A DNA stretch of 29,110 nt. Origin: a virus. Position 1 is the stretch's first letter; each line of letters starts with the position of its first letter. This document shows, one piece after another, positions 14,033 through 22,402 of this stretch. The translations under genes and the position numbers were made by a program. Below the pieces are notes generated by a model, which worked only from the letters and a program-made list of their open reading frames with translations, had not been told where the DNA came from and did not search any database. Location: positions 1-29,110 of the IMG/VR virus record IMGVR_UViG_3300042881_001585. One strand, 5' to 3'.

Positions 14033-14517
14033 AAAGAACAATAGCAAAAAATACATTATCATTTACGACATCAAAAACTATGATGTATTTAAGAACCCCA
14101 ACTGATATATGGGAATCAATATCAAAAGAGTTTAATTTTACATTAGATGCTTGTGCTTCAGATGAGAACCATTTGTTAGAAAAATATTACACAAAAGATA
14201 ATAGTTGTTTAGATAAAGATTGGACTGGAGAAGTAGTTTATTGCCACCCTCTATTTGATATTTACATCGGCAAGTTTGCTGAAAAGTGTTATAAAGAAAT
14301 GATAGAACACGATGTTACATCTGTTATGTTAATTCCATCATCAACTCACACAAGATATTTTCACAAATACATTTATAAAAAACCAAATGTGGAAATTAGA
14401 TTTTTGGAGAAACCTGTTAAGGGTTTTAGATTTTTACACGATGGGGGTATTGAAGATGACCCAACAAAAATAGGATACATAAAACCACTAATGCTGGTAA
14501 TTTTTAATAAAAAATAA
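14029..14517 (+). CDS. Phage Dam-like N6-adenine methyltransferase with altered motif
   Basis: This 162-residue protein follows the phage Dam-type pattern: RTPTDIWESISKEFNFTLDACAS (residues 22-44, with the DACAS that replaces DxGxG), then LLEKYYTKDNSCLDKDWTG (49-67), then a strand leading to the catalytic tetrad. At that position family members have NPPY; here residues 72-77 read CHPLFD, so the Asn and the second Pro are absent. The rest (VTSVMLIPSSTHTRYFHKYI, VEIRFLEKPVKGFRF) is well preserved. It may be inactive, have another role, or use an altered chemistry. It starts in an ATGA overlap and is followed by the large terminase. Confidence 0.7.
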   Translation: MKRTIAKNTLSFTTSKTMMYLRTPTDIWESISKEFNFTLDACASDENHLLEKYYTKDNSCLDKDWTGEVVYCHPLFDIYIGKFAEKCYKEMIEHDVTSVMLIPSSTHTRYFHKYIYKKPNVEIRFLEKPVKGFRFLHDGGIEDDPTKIGYIKPLMLVIFNKK

Positions 14518-14522
14518 TATGA

Positions 14523-15674
14523 ATGAACATACAAACAACAATAGTATTTGAGGAATTATTAAAGTCAGATGAACTTGGAAAACGAATTGTTGTTGCTGTT
14601 GGTGGTTCAAGGTCAGGCAAGACCTTTAACATTTTAATCTATTGGATTAGTAAATTACTACAAGAGAACAACAAAACTCTAACCATCGTCAGGAAAACAT
14701 TACCAGCACTTAAGAATTCTGTATTGAAGGACTTGATGGTTGTGTTGGAAATGTTCGGTCAATATGACCCCAACAAATGGCACAAACAAGAGGGGTATTA
14801 TGAACTTGGAACAAATATTATAAATTGGATAAGTGTTGATGAACCACAAAAGTTAAGAGGTAGTAAAAGGGATTACCTGTATTGTAATGAGGCGAACGAA
14901 TTACGAATTGAAGATTGGAACCAGTTAATCTTTAGGACCACAGACAAAGTCATCTGTGACTTAAACCCATCAGAGTTATCATCGTGGGTTTATGATTTAG
15001 ATAACAGGGACGATTGTTATTACTTTAAGACAACTTGGAGGGATAATCCATTTATAGAAGATAGTATCATTAAAGAACTTGAGTCACTCAAAGACAAAGA
15101 TGAAAACCTTTATCGTATCTATAACTTGGGTGAACGAGGTATTGCCACACAAATGGTCTTTACCAAATACAACACAATAGAACATATACCTCAAGGATTA
15201 AAACTACTTGGTAGAGGAATGGACTTTGGTTATAATTCACCCACAGCATTTGTTGAGGTCTACAAGGACGAAGACACCCTCTACATCAAAGAACTATTGT
15301 TCGTTAGGGGTATGACTATGCCAGATATAGTTCATCGTTTAGAAGGTCTTAAAATCGATAAGACAGATGTGATATGGTGTGATAGTGCTTCACCCCAAAA
15401 CATAGAAGAACTTAAACGAAATAGATGGAATGCCAAACCAGTAAATAAGAAAAGTATATTACACGGTATAGATTTGATTAGAAGACATCATATCTTTATT
15501 GAACAGACATCAAAGAATATCTTACAAGAGTTTGGTTCTTATAGGTTCAAGGAAGATAAAGATGGAAACTTATTGGACACACCAGAAGATGATAACAACC
15601 ATACGATAGATAGTATCAGGTATGTATTAGAAAGCACAATAAATAAAAAGTCAGGAAAGATTACAATAGTATGA
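14523..15674 (+). CDS. terL: Terminase large subunit
   Basis: This 383-residue packaging motor protein has Walker A at residues 27-34 (GGSRSGKT), Walker B ending in the catalytic Glu at about 117-123 (RDYLYCNE) and a DLNPS motif at 146-150. The C-terminal RNase H-like nuclease shows acidic residues at Asp234 (GMDFGY), Asp287 (VIWCDSASP) and Asp363 (HTIDSIRYV). The N-terminal ATPase pumps DNA through the portal and the nuclease cuts concatemers. The length is slightly short for the family but all motifs are present. An earlier ATG at 14519 gives a short out-of-frame peptide and was rejected. The stop overlaps the next gene by ATGA. Confidence 0.95.
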   Translation: MNIQTTIVFEELLKSDELGKRIVVAVGGSRSGKTFNILIYWISKLLQENNKTLTIVRKTLPALKNSVLKDLMVVLEMFGQYDPNKWHKQEGYYELGTNIINWISVDEPQKLRGSKRDYLYCNEANELRIEDWNQLIFRTTDKVICDLNPSELSSWVYDLDNRDDCYYFKTTWRDNPFIEDSIIKELESLKDKDENLYRIYNLGERGIATQMVFTKYNTIEHIPQGLKLLGRGMDFGYNSPTAFVEVYKDEDTLYIKELLFVRGMTMPDIVHRLEGLKIDKTDVIWCDSASPQNIEELKRNRWNAKPVNKKSILHGIDLIRRHHIFIEQTSKNILQEFGSYRFKEDKDGNLLDTPEDDNNHTIDSIRYVLESTINKKSGKITIV

Positions 15675-16485
15675 TAGAGTTAATTGTAGATAATGAAGTG
15701 GTTAAAGTTCCAAATGAAATAAACATTGGAATGTATAGACAGATAAACTTAAATCAAGTGAAGTATAAGAACCCACTCCAACTGATTAGTTTATTTACCA
15801 ATATGACGGTTCACGAATTAAAGAACTTAAGGAAAGACCAAATTGATTTATTAGAATTATTCATATCGGATAAGTTGGTATTACCTGATGGTTCAAAGTT
15901 AGTGATGACTTTTGAGCACGATGGAATTGAATATGGATTGGAGAACGATTGGTCCAAGTTGGCTTGGGGAGCGTGGGTAGATTTTGAGGTATATTGTGCT
16001 GATGATAAAATATATGATAACCTACATAAGATAATGGCAATACTTTATAGACCTGTAATATCAAGGGATAAGAAGAACCCATTAAAATATAAGATTGCTC
16101 CATACAAATCAGAAGAGATTGAAGAACGAGCATCAATAATGGAATTGGTGCCAGTATCAATTTGGTTGGGAGCATCGGTTTTTTTTTTGGAAATCGTAAC
16201 CATATTTATAAACTCTATAAAGAATTCTTTGGAGTTGAAGATGAAGAGTCATCAAATGATAATAAAGGGTTGGAAGATGATGCCGAAGATGATACAAAAG
16301 GTTCTTCCTCTAGATTTTATTTTACCCTCACTTACCAACTCGCAAAAGAAGATGTTACAAAGTTTAGCGAAGTAGAAAACACAAATCTATATTTATGTTT
16401 AAACACAGCATCGTTAATGAAAGAACAGGCTGATAGACAGAAAGAAGAAATAAGGAAGATGGAAAAGAAAAGTCAGATGAAATAA
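15671..16485 (+). CDS. Tail assembly chaperone, read through a -1 frameshift
   Basis: The 0-frame runs from 15671 to a stop at 16375 (234 residues), but after about residue 172 its sequence becomes Lys/Met-rich and unlike a real protein. The -1 frame gives FFFGNRNHIYKLYKEFFG, an acidic linker, then YFTLTYQLAKEDVTKFSEV and LYLCLNTASLMKEQ, which look like the known second part of this family. The merged protein would be 271 residues. The change of frame lies in a run of ten T (16179-16188), where GTT TTT TTT TTG permits a -1 slip. Siphovirus tail chaperones (lambda G/GT type) commonly use such a shift, with both products needed for tape measure folding. A missing T in the assembly would give the same picture. 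The start overlaps terL by ATGA. Confidence 0.75.
16179..16188 (+). promoter_or_regulatory. T10 slippery site in chaperone gene
   Basis: Ten consecutive T. Read in the upstream frame as GTT TTT TTT TTG, it fits a -1 slip into TTT GGA. A true eleven-T run would restore one continuous frame, so this is either a programmed shift, transcriptional slippage or a homopolymer error. Confidence 0.6.
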
Positions 16486-16506
16486 AACAACCATTATTTA
16501 TACAAG

Positions 16507-17013
16507 ATGAATTACCAAAACTATACACCACAATATATTACCTACCATAAGATTATTGATTTTATGGAATCAGTTCAACAAGCATCACCAAGATTAAAAT
16601 CATTTGGTCACGGCGATGTTGTTTATTTTTCACAGACATTAACTGGTGGGACGGCAACATATCCATATATGTTTGTAACTCCAATGAATATTGCTTACTC
16701 TGAAAACACAACTCAATACCAGTTGAATATAATCTTTGGTGATATAGTGAATACAGATTTATCAAATGAAGTAGATGTTGTTTCTGATATGTCGTTGGAA
16801 GCAAGAAATCTATTATCACAAATATACAGAGGTTCATTATTTAATGATGTTGCTGATGTTCAATTGCCAACAAGTGCTACACCATTTCTTGAAAGGTTCA
16901 ACGACCATATCGGTGGTGTATCATTAGATTTAGTTATAACGGTTATGGAAGATATGAATGCGTGCGAACAATACCCGACACCATCACCGAGTCCAACACC
17001 AGTTTGTATCTAA
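16507..17013 (+). CDS. Putative tail terminator protein
   Basis: This 168-residue protein has an N-terminal helix (YHKIIDFMESVQQASP), a GHGDVVYFSQTLTGG turn, a long strand NTTQYQLNIIFGDIVNTDL, then NEVDVVSDMSLEARNLLSQI. The order matches proteins that cap the tail tube at the head end in Bacteroidota siphophages. It ends in a short Pro/Ser/Thr tail (YPTPSPSPTPVC), an unusual addition for such a protein and a small version of the Pro/Thr linkers seen elsewhere in this genome. It lies between the chaperone and gp10-like genes, as expected for the head-tail completion set. Confidence 0.6.
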   Translation: MNYQNYTPQYITYHKIIDFMESVQQASPRLKSFGHGDVVYFSQTLTGGTATYPYMFVTPMNIAYSENTTQYQLNIIFGDIVNTDLSNEVDVVSDMSLEARNLLSQIYRGSLFNDVADVQLPTSATPFLERFNDHIGGVSLDLVITVMEDMNACEQYPTPSPSPTPVCI

Positions 17014-17014
17014 T

Positions 17015-17566
17015 ATGGACTTTAAGATATTAGGTGAGGTTGCTGATTTATTAACTAACTCATTTAAGGAGCAACTGAATATTCCAAGAAGACCAACAAC
17101 ATATGGGGGTCAAGGAAAACCAGGAGCACCAAAGAAAACAAATGTTCAATCAAGACCTTATGCGTCTGGTAATTTATACAGGAACATTAAAGTTGTTGTT
17201 GTTGAAAATACACAAACAGGTTTTCCTGAACTTGTTTTGGAAATGCCGATTGAAGGACAATTTGTTAATGATGGTAGAAGACCTGGCAGATATCCACCAA
17301 TAGCACCAATAGATAAGTGGGTAAGACAGAAGGCAACAATTCAAGGGATAAGAGATGCCAAGGGTAGGTTTATATCAAGAAAATCTTTGGTCTTTTTGGT
17401 TAGACGCTCAATAGGAATATATGGTTATGGTGGAAACGATTTTATAATGAAAGGATTAAACGAATCATTACCACAAATAATTGAATCATATGGAGAAGAG
17501 GTAAGTGCCTATATCTATTTTCAAGTTCAACAAATTATAGATAAATTAAGAAACAAAAATGATTAA
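17015..17566 (+). CDS. HK97 gp10-like head-tail joining protein
   Basis: This 183-residue basic protein contains SGNLYRNIKVVVVEN, a central GQFVNDGRRPGRYPPIAPID, then KWVRQK and FLVRRSIGIYGYGGNDFI, in the order typical of the HK97 gp10-like/tail completion family (a GRRPG loop followed by a PPI...W segment). The start is placed at 17015 (MDFKILGEVAD), one base after the previous stop. A longer frame starting at 16958 lies inside the preceding gene and was rejected. Such proteins lie at the junction between connector and tail tube. The stop overlaps the next gene by eight bases. Confidence 0.75.
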   Translation: MDFKILGEVADLLTNSFKEQLNIPRRPTTYGGQGKPGAPKKTNVQSRPYASGNLYRNIKVVVVENTQTGFPELVLEMPIEGQFVNDGRRPGRYPPIAPIDKWVRQKATIQGIRDAKGRFISRKSLVFLVRRSIGIYGYGGNDFIMKGLNESLPQIIESYGEEVSAYIYFQVQQIIDKLRNKND

Positions 17567-19316
17567 CTATACACATACCCCACCAAAGTTTTCACCTGTT
17601 TATACAGATGGATTATTCTTTACAGTATCAGCAGATACAAACCATTTCAAGTTTAGATATGTTTATGATATCTATGCTGATGGAAATCTAATCTTTCAAG
17701 GTAAAGCCACACCAAACCCATTTGACTTGGGTGTAATTGATGTATCAAGGATATTAAAATCTTATGTTAGTAATATTCCCGTTTCACAATGGGACACAAC
17801 ACCAATATACACACACCAAACATTCCCTTTTTCAAGACCAAATAATCCTGAAACAATAAACTACCAAGTTTATGTTGGATATGAATACTCTTCAACAGAG
17901 TTAGGTCAAGTAACTGGTTTCACTGGTAATGGTGATGATATTGGTGAGCCAGCAGTAACAGAAGGTTTATACAAAACATTCCAATCAACGATGGGGGTAA
18001 ATGGTAAATCAAATATCCAAGATTTTAATATAGGTCAATTCGTATTATCAGGAACTCCAACAGGAACAAACCCAACAACTGATTGTTTATACTTAACAAA
18101 CTCACCTCGTAATAGAGACCTTGATGAATCAGAATATTATACATTAGGTTTTACAAACTATTATTTGGCTGATGATATTTTATCTGAACCATATTATGTT
18201 CAATATAATTTTTATGATATTGATGGTGTGTTAATCACCGGTGTTACCGTTGATAACATTACGACAAATGGTGGAGGACCAAGAACAGATTGTGATTATG
18301 TTTATCAATCAACAACACTAATAAATCCAACAGGAGACACAGGATACAATACTCTATATGTTGGTGCTGGTCCAATGAACCTTGAACCAATTATGCCAGT
18401 TGGTGCTGTTCAATATACAATTCAACTATTCGGTAAGTTTACAGGCTCAACATCACCAATACAACCATCGCCTACCCCAACTCCCACCCCAACCCCAACA
18501 CCAATACCAGGACCTTGTAGTGGTGTTTGTAATTCATATTCTGTAACAAATCAAAACTTTAACCCTATTGAAATATCATATTGGGATTGTCCAACAAGTA
18601 GATATATTACAGCAATTGTTGGTGGTCAAAGCACATTTATTATAAATTGTTCTTGCTTAAATGGTATTGCGTATGAGGGTGAATTAATTATTACATTAAA
18701 TGGTGATTGTATTTCAGACATACCTTGTTTAACTTGTTATGATATTACAATTTATAATGAAGATGCTGAATCATCTTGTTCATACACTTATTATGATTGT
18801 GATACACAAACATATGTTACGGTAACTCAAGCACCATTAACAGGTAGAAATATAGATTGTGCTTGTCCAACAATACAAGAATCGTGTCCCGCATTATCGG
18901 TTACACTAAATTCAATTTGTTCAGGACCAACTCCGACCCCTACACCATCAAGACCACCAAATACTTTGAACTGGTTTTTCAGCACACAACTTGGAGTGTA
19001 TAATGCGAATGTAACATTACCAACATTACAAATCGTTCAACAATCGACTAGCACAACATTAGTTGGAACGAATAGTTTCGGTAGTGGTGTTGTGTATTTC
19101 TTTTCAGATTACTTGGATATAACATCAACATTCACATACCAAAATAATGTTGGTAGTATAAACGACTTGGCTATTGTTGCTGGAACATCATTAGGTGATG
19201 ATACCTATGGAAGATTAGATATTCCTGCTCCAACTCCAGGAACAACATACACATTAACTGCTTCACCATATATTCCCGCATCTGGCAACATATATGTAAC
19301 AATTATAACATCTTAA
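17559..19316 (+). CDS. Tail structural protein with inserted Cys-rich domains
   Basis: In this 585-residue protein residues 1-298 look like the N-terminal part of a Bacteroidota phage tail protein (FDLGVIDVSRILKSYVS, then YYTLGFTNYYLADD, then AVQYTIQLFGKF). Residues 299-319 are a Pro/Thr linker. Residues 320-390 and 391-455 are two similar Cys-rich domains (a YWDC or YYDC core and a later CSC or CAC). Residues 457-466 are another short Pro/Thr linker. Residues 467-585 are a beta-type C-terminal domain. In related phages, as I remember them, the N-terminal part continues directly into the sequence now encoded by the next gene, so an adhesin-like cassette may have been inserted here. Confidence 0.6.
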   Translation: MINYTHTPPKFSPVYTDGLFFTVSADTNHFKFRYVYDIYADGNLIFQGKATPNPFDLGVIDVSRILKSYVSNIPVSQWDTTPIYTHQTFPFSRPNNPETINYQVYVGYEYSSTELGQVTGFTGNGDDIGEPAVTEGLYKTFQSTMGVNGKSNIQDFNIGQFVLSGTPTGTNPTTDCLYLTNSPRNRDLDESEYYTLGFTNYYLADDILSEPYYVQYNFYDIDGVLITGVTVDNITTNGGGPRTDCDYVYQSTTLINPTGDTGYNTLYVGAGPMNLEPIMPVGAVQYTIQLFGKFTGSTSPIQPSPTPTPTPTPTPIPGPCSGVCNSYSVTNQNFNPIEISYWDCPTSRYITAIVGGQSTFIINCSCLNGIAYEGELIITLNGDCISDIPCLTCYDITIYNEDAESSCSYTYYDCDTQTYVTVTQAPLTGRNIDCACPTIQESCPALSVTLNSICSGPTPTPTPSRPPNTLNWFFSTQLGVYNANVTLPTLQIVQQSTSTTLVGTNSFGSGVVYFFSDYLDITSTFTYQNNVGSINDLAIVAGTSLGDDTYGRLDIPAPTPGTTYTLTASPYIPASGNIYVTIITS

Positions 19317-19319
19317 ATT

Positions 19320-19850
19320 ATGGCAATAAAACCACAACCAGTCCCTACTACCTATGTGTTAGGTAATTGTTCAGGATACACACCAGTATCCGAAATATTC
19401 ACAATAAACATTCAACCTGTTTGTAATAGGTCGGGTGTTACTATGTATCAATTTATGTGGAAAAACAGATATGGTCATTACGATTATTATTTGTTTAGAG
19501 CAGGTAAAGATGAAGGGTTAGATATTTCAAGAGAAGTGTATAAGGAGTGGAGCGTAAATTGGGGTGGTGAAGACCCAAGCAAAGAGCCATACTCAAGAGG
19601 AACGGTTGATGCGACAGTATCTATCGTTGAAACACATATCGTCAACACAGGGTTTCTAAATCAACCGGACTTTATGTTCTTGGAAGAACTTTATACATCA
19701 AACGAAGTATATGAAATCCAACAAGATGGAAACTTAAGACCAATAAACATAGTCAATACAGAGTTCATTAGAAAAAACAAAGGTAATAGAACAATTACCA
19801 ATTTAGAAATGACTTATGTGTATAGCAATAACATTGCGTTAATGAACTAA
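19320..19850 (+). CDS. Tail structural protein, companion of 17559-19316
   Basis: This 176-residue protein contains IQPVCNRSGVTMYQFMWKN, then RYGHYDYYLF, a pattern that I recognise as a conserved C-terminal part of Bacteroidota phage tail proteins. In those the section usually follows the equivalent of the N-terminus of the preceding gene. Later it has TGFLNQPDFMFLEELYTSNE and a NIVNTEFIRKNKG strand. It begins three bases after the previous stop and ends one base before the next gene. The split, with an independent ATG, suggests that one ancestral tail gene has become two. Confidence 0.6.
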   Translation: MAIKPQPVPTTYVLGNCSGYTPVSEIFTINIQPVCNRSGVTMYQFMWKNRYGHYDYYLFRAGKDEGLDISREVYKEWSVNWGGEDPSKEPYSRGTVDATVSIVETHIVNTGFLNQPDFMFLEELYTSNEVYEIQQDGNLRPINIVNTEFIRKNKGNRTITNLEMTYVYSNNIALMN

Positions 19851-19851
19851 T

Positions 19852-22401
19852 ATGGATACCAGTTTAATTTTATACTTAAATGGCGAGTGGAAAACTGTAG
19901 ATTTATATGAGGACTTACCAATTTCTGTCGTTATTCAAGAAACAGATATTACAGATTTTCAAGGTAGGAAATCCCCATACTCAAAACAATTTTCTGTTCC
20001 TGGAACAAACAATAACAATAGAGTATTTGAAGAATACTTTGAGGTTAATGGAATTGACTTTGACCCTTTAACAAAAATATCATCAGTAGTTCAATACAGA
20101 GGAACAGATATATTCAATGGAACATTAAGATTACAAGCAGTTGTTATCAACGATAATTTTATTGAATATGAGGTTTATATTATTGGTGAGGTTGGTGATT
20201 TCATTTCAGAGATTAAAGATTTAACATTACAGGACTTAAACTTTTCTGACTTACAACACGAATTAACTTATGATAATATCGTAACATCTTGGGCTGCCAA
20301 GAACAATGATGTTGATGGATTGTTTGGTGGTAAGATTGTTTATCCAATGGTGAATCAAGGATTACCTTATCAAGCAGGAGTTCCTGATTTTAGTTATAGT
20401 TTTAGTTCAGCAGATAATGGGTTTGCGTTTTCAGGAAATCCAATTAGTCCAAAGTATTTCAAACCAGCAATAAGATTGCGAGAGGTTATAAATAAAGTAT
20501 TTGCCCAAACAAGTTATAATATAACATCACCATTTTTTGATACAGATTATTTCAAGTCCATTTATATGGATACATTCCAAAATGGTGAGTTATCACTTAA
20601 TGTAGCATCAGCAGTCACAAACCAAAACTTGTTTTTATCTTATGGTGGAAATAGAAGTATTAAGTATGAAGGTGGAAGAAGATTACCATTACCATTTACA
20701 CTCAACTTACCAGGAACATACGATTACTTAAATAACTTTTATAATGCCGATGGTGGTAGATTTAGAGCACCATATACAGGACCATATTCTTTTAACACAA
20801 GATTCAATTATACATCAAAAGATATTCTTCAAGTTAATGGTTCGTTTAGAGTTGTAGCAATGACTGGAACCAGTTCATCAAACTTAACTACTGTTGTTTG
20901 GCAAAGTCCCGAATATAATGTTGGTTGGAGATTAGTTGGTGGATTACAAAATGGTTCGGTAAATGAATTCTTTACATTAACTATGGCACCAGGAACCTTT
21001 GTTGGATTATTTATTCAAGAAGAAGATGATGTTATTTCATTTAGTTCTTCCCGTAGATATGTTTTAACTCCATTTAATTCTGGTGGTGTTGTTGACCCAT
21101 ACATTAGATGGGACTTATATTATTCACCACCATTAACAGGAACTCAACTTGTAGATATTAAACTTGGAATATCAAATCTTAATTGCGTTGATTTATTGAA
21201 GGCGATAATCACTATGTTTAACTTGGTTATTGTTCAACAACAAGGTAGTAGAGAAATAAAGATTGTTCCTTATAACGAATATTATAATGAGCCAGACCGA
21301 GTTGAAAGAGATTGGACACAAAAATTAGATTTAACATCATCATATAGAGTTGAACCATTATCTTTTGAGTTACCAAAGGAATTAATCTACACATACGCTC
21401 AAGGTTCAGAAGAATACTTGAATAAGATATTTGAGGACATCAACGAATATAACTTTGGTAGATATAGGTTTGTTTCAACATCAAACTTATTGACCTCAAC
21501 ACAAACATATGAATTACCTTTTGCTCCTTTACCAACATCAGGTCTTACATCAGCAATAAATTATGTTATACCTCAAACATATCGTTTATTAAATAATCAA
21601 CAAGCAGCATATACAGCCAAACCACATATATTCTTTTGGGCTGGTAATAGATTTGCTTACAAAGACGCACTTAAACAAGTCAAAGGTTATTGGTATATGT
21701 ATGATGATGATTTAAATGTTGTTCAAAATACAACTTATCCTTGTATTTCACATATGTCTTCATTAGACATTTATGACCCAAGATATGTTTCTGATTTAAG
21801 TTTTGGTAGTCAGTTTGATTTCTATAGTCAGAACAATCCATATCCCGTATCAACGACCCCTTACACACTCTATAATTCTTTTTGGAGGGATTATGTAGAC
21901 AACAACTATTCAAATGAAACCAGACGATTTACAGGTAGGTTCTACCTATATCCTTTGGACTTATACGAGACAAAGTTAACAGATAAAATATTTATCAAAG
22001 ATTCGTTCTATCGTATTGAAAAAATAAATGAAGGTAATTTAATTGAACCATCATTAACTGAAGTGTCTTTGATTAAAGAACGAGGTGGATATTATACAAT
22101 CAACCCACCAGCACCATACTATTTTATAACACCAAACGCACCATACCCATCATTTGATGATATAAATGTATTCACAAGTTTTGTTAGTTTGGATTCGTTC
22201 TTGGTGTGTAATGGAACAGCACCAGTCACCAGCCTTTTTAAACAAGGTAGTGGACCATTCCAAGATGGAACAATAGTATACACATATAATGGAACAACTT
22301 ATGTTCCTGTTCCTCAAGGCACATTTGTAAGATGGACCAGTTCCGTAAATACTTATGTAGTAATAAACAATATAGGACAAATAATCCAAGCAACTTGTTA
22401 A
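19852..22401 (+). CDS. Large tail structural protein
   Basis: This 849-residue protein has a start pattern conserved in Bacteroidota siphophages: a strand LILYLNGEWKTVDLYED, then ISVVIQETDITDFQGRKSPY followed directly by SKQFSVPGTNNNNRVFEE, then GTLRLQAVVINDNFIEYEV. The SKxFxVPGT motif (residues 44-52) is the most recognisable part. Such proteins are virion components near the tape measure, probably of the distal tail or baseplate-like tip. Their exact role is unknown to me. The C-terminus (about 745-849) is Pro- and Tyr-rich and contains a Cys (SFLVCNGTAPV), which could be a separate receptor-facing domain. It is followed by the tape measure gene one base later. Confidence 0.65.
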   Translation: MDTSLILYLNGEWKTVDLYEDLPISVVIQETDITDFQGRKSPYSKQFSVPGTNNNNRVFEEYFEVNGIDFDPLTKISSVVQYRGTDIFNGTLRLQAVVINDNFIEYEVYIIGEVGDFISEIKDLTLQDLNFSDLQHELTYDNIVTSWAAKNNDVDGLFGGKIVYPMVNQGLPYQAGVPDFSYSFSSADNGFAFSGNPISPKYFKPAIRLREVINKVFAQTSYNITSPFFDTDYFKSIYMDTFQNGELSLNVASAVTNQNLFLSYGGNRSIKYEGGRRLPLPFTLNLPGTYDYLNNFYNADGGRFRAPYTGPYSFNTRFNYTSKDILQVNGSFRVVAMTGTSSSNLTTVVWQSPEYNVGWRLVGGLQNGSVNEFFTLTMAPGTFVGLFIQEEDDVISFSSSRRYVLTPFNSGGVVDPYIRWDLYYSPPLTGTQLVDIKLGISNLNCVDLLKAIITMFNLVIVQQQGSREIKIVPYNEYYNEPDRVERDWTQKLDLTSSYRVEPLSFELPKELIYTYAQGSEEYLNKIFEDINEYNFGRYRFVSTSNLLTSTQTYELPFAPLPTSGLTSAINYVIPQTYRLLNNQQAAYTAKPHIFFWAGNRFAYKDALKQVKGYWYMYDDDLNVVQNTTYPCISHMSSLDIYDPRYVSDLSFGSQFDFYSQNNPYPVSTTPYTLYNSFWRDYVDNNYSNETRRFTGRFYLYPLDLYETKLTDKIFIKDSFYRIEKINEGNLIEPSLTEVSLIKERGGYYTINPPAPYYFITPNAPYPSFDDINVFTSFVSLDSFLVCNGTAPVTSLFKQGSGPFQDGTIVYTYNGTTYVPVPQGTFVRWTSSVNTYVVINNIGQIIQATC

Positions 22402-22402
22402 A

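Noticed and set aside
16162-16485. Independent gene starting at 16162
   Set aside because: Its apparent start is a TTG within the chaperone gene. The sequence is better explained as the -1 frame continuation of 15671.
16958-17014. Longer N-terminus for the gp10-like gene
   Set aside because: It would lie entirely inside the preceding gene and gives a His-rich peptide. The ATG at 17015 fits the spacing of neighbouring genes.
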